Shown: one piece after another, positions 40,248 to 48,572 of the stretch
Layout of the letters: every line of letters begins with the position of its first letter
Position numbering within the stretch: the stretch's first letter is position 1
Assembly: GCF_012524205.1 (NCBI RefSeq)
Contig: NZ_JABACI010000005.1
Span: 62,001-126,000 of the forward strand
Direction of reading: 5' to 3'
Origin: Microbacterium salsuginis
GTDB taxonomy: Bacteria > Actinomycetota > Actinomycetes > Actinomycetales > Microbacteriaceae
DNA: 64,000 bases
Notes under the pieces: model-generated
What the model was told of the DNA's origin: nothing
Databases searched by the model: none
Seen by the model: only the letters and a program-made list of their open reading frames with translations
Made by a program: the position numbers and the translations under genes

Positions 40248-41519
40248 TCAGGCGCGCGCGCCCTCGAGCACGTAGCCTTCTTCGCCGTGGACGACGGTGT
40301 CGATGCCTGCCACCTCGTCCTCGTTCTTCACACGGAAGCCGATCGTCTTCTCGATCGCGAACCCGATGACATACGCGAGCACGAACGAGTAGATCATCAC
40401 GGCGAACGCGGCGATCGCCTGGACGAGCAGCTGCGTGGCGCCGCCGCCCATGAACAGGCCCACATCGGTGGCGAAGAAGCCGATGAACAGGGTGCCGATG
40501 AGACCTCCGACGAGGTGGATGCCCACCACATCGAGCGAGTCGTCGAAGCCCCACTTGTACTTCAGCTCGATCGCGAGGGCACAGACGGCACCGGCGATGA
40601 GGCCGAGCACGATCGCCCAGAACGGCGTCACCGAGGCGCACGCCGGGGTGATGGCGACGAGACCGGCGACAGCGCCCGACGCGGCACCCACCGAGGTCGG
40701 CTTGCCGTCCTTGAACTTCTCCACGACGAGCCACGCCAGCAGAGCGGCCGCGGGAGCCGCGATGGTGTTGACGAAGGCGAGGGCGGCGACCCCGTCGGCG
40801 GCCAGCTCCGAGCCGGCGTTGAAGCCGAACCAGCCGAACCACAGGAGCCCCGCGCCCAGGAGCACGAACGGCGGGTTGTGCGGGACGTGGACGCCCTTCT
40901 GGAAGCCGAGGCGCTTGCCCAGGACCAGAGCGAGCGCGAGTGCCGCGGCGCCCGCGTTGATGTGGACCGCGGTGCCGCCCGCGAAGTCGATCGCGCCGGC
41001 GCCGAACCACTCCTGCAGACCCATCGTGATCCAGCCGCCGTAGGCGAAGCTGCCGTCCTCGGCGAGGCCGAAGTTGAACACCCAGCTGGCGACCGGGAAG
41101 TACACGATCGTCGCCCAGAGCAGCGCGAAGATCATCCACGAGCCGAACTTGGCGCGGTCGGCGATGGCACCCGAGACCAGAGCGACCGTGAGGATCGCGA
41201 AGGTCGCCTGGAACGCGACGAACGCGAGCGGCGGGTAGGCGCCGTCACCTGCTTCGAGCAGGCTCGCCAGGCCGAGCTCGTTCCAGTCGATCGTCCAGGG
41301 AGCCTGGATGGTGCCCTCCGCGGTCGAGGGGAACGCGATCGCGTAGCCGTAGAGCACCCACAGCACGCCGATGAGGCCGAGGGCGCCGAAGCTCAGCATC
41401 ATCATGCTGATGACGCTCTTGGCCTTCACGAGTCCGCCGTAGAAGAACGCGAGTCCTGGTGTCATCAACAGCACGAGCGCTGCGCATATCAGGATGAATG
41501 CGGTGTTTCCTTGATCCAT
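40248..41519 (-). CDS. amt: Ammonium transporter (Amt/MEP/Rh family)
   Basis: 423 residues with eleven hydrophobic segments. The twin pore histidines lie in DFAGGTAVHINAGAAAL and VVGIHLVGGLIGTLFIGFFA, and FFYGGLVKAKSVISMMM is the N-terminal family motif. It moves ammonium across the membrane under nitrogen limitation. A GlnR-type site is found about 70-105 bp upstream. Unlike many amt genes it has no glnK (PII) gene directly after it; a terminator follows. Confidence 0.95.
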   Translation of the reverse strand: MDQGNTAFILICAALVLLMTPGLAFFYGGLVKAKSVISMMMLSFGALGLIGVLWVLYGYAIAFPSTAEGTIQAPWTIDWNELGLASLLEAGDGAYPPLAFVAFQATFAILTVALVSGAIADRAKFGSWMIFALLWATIVYFPVASWVFNFGLAEDGSFAYGGWITMGLQEWFGAGAIDFAGGTAVHINAGAAALALALVLGKRLGFQKGVHVPHNPPFVLLGAGLLWFGWFGFNAGSELAADGVAALAFVNTIAAPAAALLAWLVVEKFKDGKPTSVGAASGAVAGLVAITPACASVTPFWAIVLGLIAGAVCALAIELKYKWGFDDSLDVVGIHLVGGLIGTLFIGFFATDVGLFMGGGATQLLVQAIAAFAVMIYSFVLAYVIGFAIEKTIGFRVKNEDEVAGIDTVVHGEEGYVLEGARA

Positions 41520-41585
41520 CTCGAGGTGAACCTCTCTGCAGGGACGCAGGTGTAGCGTCGGGTCCCCTCAGTGTCGCCATCGACG

Positions 41586-41624
41586 GTTTCGGCAGCCGTC
41601 CACCCCGTGTTTCCCGTGCGTTAC
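41586..41624 (-). promoter_or_regulatory. GlnR-type nitrogen regulator site upstream of amt
   Basis: Read on the minus strand: GTAAC-N6-GAAAC (41624 to 41609), followed after 6 bases by a weaker TGGAC and after 7 more by GAAAC (41590 to 41586). The first pair matches exactly the actinobacterial GlnR box GTnAC-N6-GaAAC and the rest resembles the second pair. It lies 67-105 bp before the amt start, a normal activator position. Confidence 0.65.
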
Positions 41625-41705
41625 ACGATGCCCGCGCACGTAAACATCGTGTTTCGTGCAGGCGGGAGCGTTCCGCGAATCACGCGGATGCCGCGGCGCC
41701 CGACG

Positions 41706-42734
41706 TCAGGCGAGAGTAGAGGCGACCAGGCGCGAGATCGCGCGCAGGTACTTCTTGCGGTAGCCCCCCGCGAGCATCTCGTCGGGGAACGCCAGGTCCA
41801 GCGACGTCCCCGTGGCGCGGATCGGAAGCTCCGCGTCGTACACCCGGTCGATGAACGCGACGAATCGCAGCGCCGCGGACTGGTCGGTGAACGGCTCGAC
41901 GTCACGGATGCCGACGGTCGAGAGGCCCTCGATCAGCTTGATGTAGCGCGACGGGTGCACGCGGGCGAGGTGGCCGACGAGGTCGGAGAACCTGTCATCC
42001 GAGGCGAGCCCCCGCGCCGCAGCATCCGCGATCGCCGCTTCGTACTCCGGCTCCGAGAGGACCGCGGCGTGCCCGTCGACAGCGCGATGACGGTAGTCGG
42101 TGCCGTCGATCCGAATCGTCTGGAAGCTCGAGGCCATCGCATGGATCTCGCGCAGGAAGTCCTGCGCGGCGAACCGGCCCTCGCCGAGGGCGTTGGGTGG
42201 AGTGTTGGACGTCGCGGCCAGCCGTGTGCCCGATGTGACGAGTTCGGCCAGCAGGCGCGTCATCACCATCGTGTCGCCCGGATCGTCCAGCTCGAACTCG
42301 TCGATGCACAGCAGGTCCGAGCCGCGGAAGAGGTCGACCGTGTTCTGGTAGCCGAGCGCGCCGACCAGCGCGGTGTACTCGATGAACGAGCCGAAGTACT
42401 TCCGGCGTGCGGGCATCGCGTGGTACACGGCGGCGAGCAGGTGGGTCTTGCCGACACCGAACCCGCCGTCGAGGTAGACGCCCGGCTTCGTCTCGGGTCG
42501 CTTCGCACGGCGGAAGAATCCGCCTTTCGCGGGCGTCGCGGCGCCGGCGAAGACCGAGAGGAGATCCTTTGCCTCCTGCTGGGACGGGTACGCCGGATCC
42601 GCCCGGTACGTCTCGAAGGTCGCGTCGGCGAACTGCGGCGGAGGTACGAGGGCCGCTACCATCTCGGCGCCGGTGAGCTGCGGAGTGCGCTCCGCAAGGT
42701 GGATGACGCCGTTTCGCGTGGCGGGGGATGTCAT
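41706..42734 (-). CDS. zapE: Cell division protein ZapE (AFG1-like ATPase)
   Basis: 342 residues. Walker A GGFGVGKTHLLAAVYH is followed by Walker B LLCIDEFELDD and the family region TSNTPPNALGEGRFAAQDFLREI. ZapE/AFG1 ATPases act on the division ring or on protein quality control, depending on the organism. Full length. It diverges from the sulfurtransferase gene across 139 bp. Confidence 0.9.
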   Translation of the reverse strand: MTSPATRNGVIHLAERTPQLTGAEMVAALVPPPQFADATFETYRADPAYPSQQEAKDLLSVFAGAATPAKGGFFRRAKRPETKPGVYLDGGFGVGKTHLLAAVYHAMPARRKYFGSFIEYTALVGALGYQNTVDLFRGSDLLCIDEFELDDPGDTMVMTRLLAELVTSGTRLAATSNTPPNALGEGRFAAQDFLREIHAMASSFQTIRIDGTDYRHRAVDGHAAVLSEPEYEAAIADAAARGLASDDRFSDLVGHLARVHPSRYIKLIEGLSTVGIRDVEPFTDQSAALRFVAFIDRVYDAELPIRATGTSLDLAFPDEMLAGGYRKKYLRAISRLVASTLA

Positions 42735-42873
42735 GCGTGTCCTGTGTGGGTGTGGCGAAGGCCTGTGTCGGAGTCTTACGCGGTGATGCGCGGGCCCGCC
42801 GGGGAATCTAGGGTCGAAGAAGACGGTTCAACACTAGTCGTCGCACTTTCGCCCCCGGCCCGAGGAGCACCCC

Positions 42874-43782
42874 ATGTCTGTCGAGACCGACACGTCGTCC
42901 CAGAAGTTCGCCGAGTACGCCGAACCCGGGCGGCTGGTGACCGGTGAGTGGCTCCAGGAGCGACTGGATCAGCCGGGTCTTGTCGTGGTCGAGTCCGATG
43001 AGGACGTCCTCCTCTACGAGACGGGTCACATTCCCGGTGCGGTGAAGGTGGACTGGCATACGGAGCTCAACGATCCCGTCGTGCGCGACTACGTCGACGG
43101 TGAGGGCTTCGCGCAGCTGCTGAGCCGCAAGGGCATCGCCCGGGACGACACGGTGGTGATCTACGGCGACAAGAACAACTGGTGGGCCGCGTACGCGCTG
43201 TGGGTGTTCTCGCTCTTCGGGCACGAAGACGTGAGGCTGCTCGACGGCGGACGAGACAAGTGGATCGCCGAAGGCCGTCCGCTCACGACCGAGCCGACGT
43301 CGCGGACGGCGACCGACTACCCGGTGGTCGAACGCGACGACGCCGCGCTGCGCGCCTACAAGGAGGACGTGCTTGCGCACATCGGCGCGGGTCCGCTCAT
43401 CGATGTGCGCTCGCCCGAGGAGTACGACGGGTCGCGCACGTCGGCACCCGCGTACCCCGAGGAGGGCGCGCTGCGGGCAGGTCACATCCCGACGGCCCAG
43501 AGCGTGCCGTGGGGGCGCGCCGTCGCCGCGGACGGCGGCTTCAAGCCGCGCGCCGAGCTGGAGGCGATCTACCGGGACGAGGCGGGCCTGCGCGACGGCG
43601 ACGCCATCGTCGCCTACTGCCGCATCGGCGAGCGGTCGAGTCACACGTGGTTCGTGCTGCGTCACCTCCTGGGCTTCGCCGACGTGCGGAACTACGACGG
43701 CTCCTGGACCGAATGGGGCAGCGCCGTGCGCGTGCCGATCGCGACGGGTGCGGAGCCGGGCGACGCCGCACCGGGACGGTGA
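42874..43782 (+). CDS. Thiosulfate/3-mercaptopyruvate sulfurtransferase
   Basis: 302 residues, two rhodanese domains. The N-terminal one (residues about 25-145) lacks a catalytic cysteine, as usual. The C-terminal one has the active Cys249 in AYCRIGERSSHTW, the CRxGxRS(S/T) loop of SseA-type enzymes. It transfers sulfane sulfur to an acceptor. The sufE gene begins two bases after its stop, suggesting that sulfur passes to SufE or that both serve the same sulfur pool. Confidence 0.92.
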   Translation: MSVETDTSSQKFAEYAEPGRLVTGEWLQERLDQPGLVVVESDEDVLLYETGHIPGAVKVDWHTELNDPVVRDYVDGEGFAQLLSRKGIARDDTVVIYGDKNNWWAAYALWVFSLFGHEDVRLLDGGRDKWIAEGRPLTTEPTSRTATDYPVVERDDAALRAYKEDVLAHIGAGPLIDVRSPEEYDGSRTSAPAYPEEGALRAGHIPTAQSVPWGRAVAADGGFKPRAELEAIYRDEAGLRDGDAIVAYCRIGERSSHTWFVLRHLLGFADVRNYDGSWTEWGSAVRVPIATGAEPGDAAPGR

Positions 43783-43784
43783 CC

Positions 43785-44237
43785 ATGACCGACGCCCTTC
43801 CCGAGAGCCTCGCCGAGATCCGCGACGAGTTCCTCGAGCTGCCCGAGTCCGATCGGCTGCAGCTGCTCCTGGAGTTCTCGCAGGAGCTCCCGCCCGTGCC
43901 ACCCGAGTACGAGAACCACCCCGAACTGTACGAGAGGGTGGCCGAGTGCCAGTCCCCCGTCTTCATCGTGATCGATGTGGACGAGGATGACATCGTGGGG
44001 ATGCACGCCACCGCGCCGGCCGAGGCGCCGACGACGCGCGGGTTCGCGAGCATCCTGGCTCAGGGGATCACGGGCCTGTCCGCTGACGAGGTTCTCGCGA
44101 TCCCGGCCGACTTCCCGCAGAGCATCGGTCTGACGCGCGTCGTGTCGCCGTTGCGGATCTCCGGTATGACGGGCATGCTCATGCGCGCGAAGCGACAGGT
44201 CGCCGCCAAGCGACCGGCATCGCGGCCGACGGCGTGA
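43785..44237 (+). CDS. sufE: SufE-family sulfur acceptor
   Basis: 150 residues from ATG 43785. Cys55 in VAECQSPVFIVIDV is the persulfide-accepting cysteine, and the early LLLEFSQELPPVPPEY is a family mark. SufE normally takes sulfur from a SufS cysteine desulfurase for iron-sulfur cluster assembly, but no sufS or sufBCD is nearby; the actinobacterial pairing with a sulfurtransferase is seen here. Confidence 0.9.
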   Translation: MTDALPESLAEIRDEFLELPESDRLQLLLEFSQELPPVPPEYENHPELYERVAECQSPVFIVIDVDEDDIVGMHATAPAEAPTTRGFASILAQGITGLSADEVLAIPADFPQSIGLTRVVSPLRISGMTGMLMRAKRQVAAKRPASRPTA

Positions 44238-44247
44238 CGGACGCCGG

Positions 44248-45468
44248 TCAGTCCTCGGCGCCGGCGAGCGCCGAGGTCACGCCGCGCGCGTCGAGCCACG
44301 ACCGGATGCTGTCGCTCCATCTCGCCTGGTCGTAGTTCCACAGTTTCGTGTGGCGCGCGACATCGAAGACCTCGAGCTCGACCAGGTCCGGACGCGCGAC
44401 GACGAGGTCGTGCGATGCGTCCGACGGCACGAACCCGTCGTCATCGCTGTGGAGGATCAGGATCGGATGCCGCAGCTCGGCCGCCCGCGCGACGACATCC
44501 AGCCGATCGAACGGGATGCCCCCGCCGGTGCGCGTGAGCGGCGAGGCCCATTCCGACTTCAGGGCCTCGATCGCCAGCCCGCTCACCGCGCTGGGCACGC
44601 GCTGCGCGCGCGCCTGATACTCGAGGACGATGCGCCAGTCCACGACCGGGGATTCCAGGATGAGGCCGGCGATCGCGTCGGTGTGCGCGGAGTTCAACGA
44701 CAGCTGGAGGGCGATGGCGCCGCCCATCGACCATCCCATGACGATGATGCGCCGAGCCCCACGGCGGCGTGCGAAACCGACCGCCGCATCGACGTCCCGC
44801 CACTCCGTGGCCCCCAGGGTGTAGGCGCCGGCGCGGCTGCGCGGCGCCTCGCCGTCGTTGCGGTACGACACGACCAGCGACGTGATCCCGAGCGAGTGGA
44901 AGAGCGGGACGGCACGCAGGCATTCCGCCCGCGTGGTTCCGCGGCCATGCACCTGGATCACCCAGACGTCGCCGTCGCCTGCGGGGAAGAGCCAGGCCGG
45001 GCACGGACCGACCGTCGCGCCGATGAGCTCGGAGGTGAACGGCAGATGCAGCTGCTCCGGCCGGTCGAAGTACCAGCCGCTGAACGCGGCGTCGGGCGCG
45101 AGCCTCGCGTCGGTGCCGACGTGGGTCAGCAGCTTGCGCGTGACGCTGGTCTCGCTCTCGGACAAGACCGAGCCGAGCTTGACGTAGTCCGCCGTGCCCG
45201 TCGTGAACAGCCCATATCGTCCCGGCAGCTCGGTATCGGACGTGCGGGACAGGGTGATGGTCTGCGCAGCGGTGTCCAGCGACAGGATCCGCGTGTCGGG
45301 GACCCGGCCCGCAGGGGTCACGACCTTTCGTGCCATGCGCACCGACCCGGCGGCGAGCAGCGCGAGCGTGCCGGCCAGGGCGACGCTCAGCACGGTGAGC
45401 GCACCCTTGACGCCGGCCACGAGTGCGGGTGAGGCGCCGCGCATCGCGGCGCGCCTGGAGACGACCAT
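44248..45468 (-). CDS. Membrane-anchored alpha/beta hydrolase
   Basis: 406 residues. A membrane segment at about 20-42 is followed by an N-terminal cap of about 130 residues and the hydrolase domain: GWSMGG nucleophile elbow near residue 246, HSDDDGFVP acid region and ARHTKLWN catalytic His. It resembles the actinobacterial family of secreted or anchored serine aminopeptidase/lipase-like enzymes. Substrate unknown. It is convergent with sufE (10-bp gap) and divergent from DUF3000 with only 25 bp between starts. Confidence 0.82.
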   Translation of the reverse strand: MVVSRRAAMRGASPALVAGVKGALTVLSVALAGTLALLAAGSVRMARKVVTPAGRVPDTRILSLDTAAQTITLSRTSDTELPGRYGLFTTGTADYVKLGSVLSESETSVTRKLLTHVGTDARLAPDAAFSGWYFDRPEQLHLPFTSELIGATVGPCPAWLFPAGDGDVWVIQVHGRGTTRAECLRAVPLFHSLGITSLVVSYRNDGEAPRSRAGAYTLGATEWRDVDAAVGFARRRGARRIIVMGWSMGGAIALQLSLNSAHTDAIAGLILESPVVDWRIVLEYQARAQRVPSAVSGLAIEALKSEWASPLTRTGGGIPFDRLDVVARAAELRHPILILHSDDDGFVPSDASHDLVVARPDLVELEVFDVARHTKLWNYDQARWSDSIRSWLDARGVTSALAGAED

Positions 45469-45493
45469 CGAGGCCTCAGCCTAGTCTGTCGGC

Positions 45494-46090
45494 GTGGCTG
45501 ACCAGCGTCCTCCCGGGGCATCGTCGTCGTTCGCGCAGGCGGCCGAGGAGGTGCGCGCGGTGGAGTTCCGCGCCGACCTCACCGTGCGCGAGATCCCGGC
45601 GCCTTCCGGCATCGCCCCGAGTGCCATCGCGATCGCCGGCGACGTGCGGGCCGAAGAGGGCGCTGAAGGCGTGGACTCTCCGTACGGCACCGGCCGGCTC
45701 GTTCTGCTGCACGACCCGGACGAGCCCGCGTCCTGGAACGGGCCGTGGCGCATCGTGTGCTTCGCACAGGCGCCCCTCGAGCCCGACATCGGAACGGACC
45801 CGCTGCTGGCCGATGTCGCGTGGGCGTGGCTGACGGACGCCCTGAAGTCACGGGGCGCCGCCTTCCACTCGGAGTCCGGAACAGCCACGAAGACACTGTC
45901 CAAGGGGTTCGGCACACTGGCCGCGGAAGGCGACGGCGCGCAGATCGAGTTGCGCGCTTCATGGTCCCCGGAGGGCGCCATCGCCGCGCACGTGGAAGCA
46001 TGGGCGGAGTTGGTGTGCATGCTCGCGGGTCTCCCGCCGGGCTCGGAAGGGATTGCCATGCTGGGTTCACGCAGGTCGGCGCGTGGCTGA
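45494..46090 (+). CDS. DUF3000 domain protein
   Basis: 198 residues, the actinobacterial DUF3000 family (FAQAAEEVRAVEFRADLTVREIPAP, LVLLHDPDEPASWNGPWRIVCFAQAPLE). Function unknown. It is always found next to RNase D in related genomes, and here the two genes overlap by 8 bp. A TAGTCT -10-like hexamer ends five bases before the GTG start, so the transcript may be leaderless. Confidence 0.88.
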   Translation: MADQRPPGASSSFAQAAEEVRAVEFRADLTVREIPAPSGIAPSAIAIAGDVRAEEGAEGVDSPYGTGRLVLLHDPDEPASWNGPWRIVCFAQAPLEPDIGTDPLLADVAWAWLTDALKSRGAAFHSESGTATKTLSKGFGTLAAEGDGAQIELRASWSPEGAIAAHVEAWAELVCMLAGLPPGSEGIAMLGSRRSARG

Positions 46091-47282
46091 TTACGTCGTC
46101 ATCGATACCGTCGAGGGGGCCGTCGAAGCCGCTCGCGTGCTCGCCGCCGGCTCCGGCCCGGTGGCGGTGGACGTCGAGCGTGCGTCGGGCTTCCGCTACT
46201 CGCAGCGCGCCTACCTCGTGCAGGTCTTCCGGCGCGGCGCCGGGCTGTTCCTGTTCGATCCGCCGCCGATCGGTGACTTCCAGGCGCTGCAGCAGGCGAT
46301 CGGCGACGAGGAGTGGATCCTCCACGCGGCGAGCCAGGACCTCCCCTCGCTGCGCGAGATCGGGCTCGAGCCCGCGACGCTGTTCGACACGGAACTGGCG
46401 GCCCGACTCCTGGGGCACGAACGCGTCGGGCTGGGCGCCGTGGTCGAGGACGCGCTGGGGATCACGCTGGCCAAGGCCCACTCGGCGTCCGACTGGTCGA
46501 CCCGGCCGCTTCCGCAGGCATGGCTGGAGTACGCCGCCCTCGATGTCGAACATCTCGTGGACGTGCGCGACAATCTCGTCCAGGAGCTCGTCGAGCAGGG
46601 CAAGACCGAGTTCGCGGCGCAGGAGTTCGAGGCCGTGCTCGCACGCGAGCCCAAGCCGCCGCGGGACGAGCCGTGGCGGCGCCTGAGCGGGCTGCACACC
46701 GTCCGCGGCCGCAAGGCCCTCGCGGTCGCGCGTTCGCTGTGGACGGCGCGCGAAGAGTATGCGCAGGAGCAGGATGTCGCCCCCGGGCGCCTGGTGCCGG
46801 ACCGGGCGCTCGTGGCCGCCGTGCTGGCAGATCCGAAATCCAAGAGCGCCCTCGCTGCCGTGAAGGAGTTCACCGGCCGCGCCAGCAGGTCGCAGCTGGA
46901 CCGCTGGTGGGGCGCGATCGAGGCGGGCAGAGCGTCGTCCGACCTTCCGCTCGAGCGGGCGACCGGAGGTGACACGCTGCCCCCGCCGCGCGCGTGGGCG
47001 GACCGAAACCCCGAAGCCGACGTGCGTCTGAAGGCGGCTCGGCCTCTTATCGAGCTTCGTGCCGAGCAGCTGGGCATGCCGACCGAGAACCTGCTGACGC
47101 CCGACCTGCTGCGCAGGGTCGCCTGGACTCCGCCTCAGCCGCTGACCGCGGCATCCGTCGGCGACGCTCTCACGTCGCTCGGAGCCCGGCCCTGGCAGAT
47201 TGATCAGACTGCACAGCTGATCGTCGATGCCTTTGTCGGATCCGTGCAAGAGTCGCTCACGGCGTCCGAAACGGCTTCGTAG
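46083..47282 (+). CDS. rnd: Ribonuclease D (HRDC domain)
   Basis: 399 residues from GTG 46083. The DEDD exonuclease motifs are present: VAVDVERASGFRYSQRAYL (with the usual Glu), HAASQDLPSL, FDTELAARLLG and EYAALDVEHL. An HRDC domain (about 200-285) and a second helical HRDC-like region follow. It trims 3' ends of tRNA and other stable RNAs. The start overlaps the DUF3000 stop. Confidence 0.92.
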   Translation: MADYVVIDTVEGAVEAARVLAAGSGPVAVDVERASGFRYSQRAYLVQVFRRGAGLFLFDPPPIGDFQALQQAIGDEEWILHAASQDLPSLREIGLEPATLFDTELAARLLGHERVGLGAVVEDALGITLAKAHSASDWSTRPLPQAWLEYAALDVEHLVDVRDNLVQELVEQGKTEFAAQEFEAVLAREPKPPRDEPWRRLSGLHTVRGRKALAVARSLWTAREEYAQEQDVAPGRLVPDRALVAAVLADPKSKSALAAVKEFTGRASRSQLDRWWGAIEAGRASSDLPLERATGGDTLPPPRAWADRNPEADVRLKAARPLIELRAEQLGMPTENLLTPDLLRRVAWTPPQPLTAASVGDALTSLGARPWQIDQTAQLIVDAFVGSVQESLTASETAS

Positions 47283-47354
47283 GTTTCCGCCACTCGATTC
47301 CGGCCGTTCTCCCGCCCCTCCTAGGCTGGCGTCATCCCTATGTTTGGAGGCAGA

Positions 47355-48560
47355 GTGGCCGAGATTTCGGACGTCTTCTTCGTCGATGGAATGCGCACCC
47401 CCTTCGGGCGCGCCGGCGAGAAGGGCATGTACTGGAACACCCGCGCGGACGACCTCGCCGTCAAGGCGACGATCGGGCTCATGGAGCGCAACCCGGGCGT
47501 TCCCAAGGACCGCATCGATGACGTGGCCATCGCCGCGACGTCGCAGACGGGCGACCAGGGCCTGACCCTCGGCCGCAGCGTGGCGATCCTCGCGGGACTC
47601 CCCCAGACGGTGCCGGGATTCGCCATCGACCGGATGTGCGCGGGCGCCATGACGAGTGTGACGACCATAGCAGGGTCGATCGGCGTCGGCATGTACGACG
47701 TCGCCCTCGCCGGCGGGGTCGAGCACATGGGACACCACCCGATCGGCTCCAACGCCGACCCCAACCCGCGGTTCGTCGCCGAGAAGATGGTCGACCCCGG
47801 CGCGCTCAACATGGGTGTCACGGCCGAGCGCATCTTCGACCGCTTCCCGCACCTGACGAAGGAGCGCTCCGACCGCTTCGGCATGCTGAGCCAGCACAAG
47901 GCGCAGACGGCGTACGACACCGGCAAGATCCAGCCCGATCTGGTGCCCGTCGCCATCAAGGACGCCGACGGCTCGTGGGGTCTGGCCACGGAGGACGAGG
48001 GCCGTCGCCCGCAGACCACGATGGAGGACCTCGCCGGTCTGAAGACCCCCTTCCGTCCGCACGGACGCGTGACCGCGGGCACCTCCTCGCCCCTCACCGA
48101 CGGGGCGACGATGTCGCTGCTCGCCGGTGGCGCGGCGGTGAAGGAGCTCGGTCTCGCCCCCAAGATGAAGCTCGTCTCGTTCGCGTTCGCCGGCGTGCAG
48201 CCCGAGATCATGGGCATCGGACCGATCCCGGCGACCGAGAAGGCGCTGCGCAAGGCCGGCCTGACGATCGCCGACATCGGACTGTTCGAGCTCAACGAGG
48301 CTTTCGCCATCCAGGTGATCTCGCTCCTCGATCACTTCGGCATCGCGGACGACGACCCCCGCGTCAACCAGTGGGGCGGCGCCATCGCCGTCGGCCACCC
48401 GCTCGCCGCGTCCGGCGTGCGGCTGATGATCCAGCTCGCGGCCCAGTTCGCCGAGCGCCCCGACGTCCGCTACGGACTGACCGCCATGTGCGTCGGGCTC
48501 GGCCAGGGCGGCTCGGTCATCTGGGAGAACCCGCACTACGACGGCAAGCGGAAGAAGTAA
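47355..48560 (+). CDS. fadA: Acetyl-CoA C-acyltransferase (thiolase)
   Basis: 401 residues from the GTG at 47355, which has GGAGG five bases upstream; an ATG 15 bases earlier lacks one. The acyl-accepting Cys95 is in DRMCAGAMTSV, and HPLAASGVRLM and AMCVGLGQGGSVIWE supply His and the second Cys. It completes each beta-oxidation round. fadB follows 12 bp downstream, so together they form the trifunctional complex. Confidence 0.95.
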   Translation: MAEISDVFFVDGMRTPFGRAGEKGMYWNTRADDLAVKATIGLMERNPGVPKDRIDDVAIAATSQTGDQGLTLGRSVAILAGLPQTVPGFAIDRMCAGAMTSVTTIAGSIGVGMYDVALAGGVEHMGHHPIGSNADPNPRFVAEKMVDPGALNMGVTAERIFDRFPHLTKERSDRFGMLSQHKAQTAYDTGKIQPDLVPVAIKDADGSWGLATEDEGRRPQTTMEDLAGLKTPFRPHGRVTAGTSSPLTDGATMSLLAGGAAVKELGLAPKMKLVSFAFAGVQPEIMGIGPIPATEKALRKAGLTIADIGLFELNEAFAIQVISLLDHFGIADDDPRVNQWGGAIAVGHPLAASGVRLMIQLAAQFAERPDVRYGLTAMCVGLGQGGSVIWENPHYDGKRKK

Positions 48561-48572
48561 GGGCTCGCTGGA

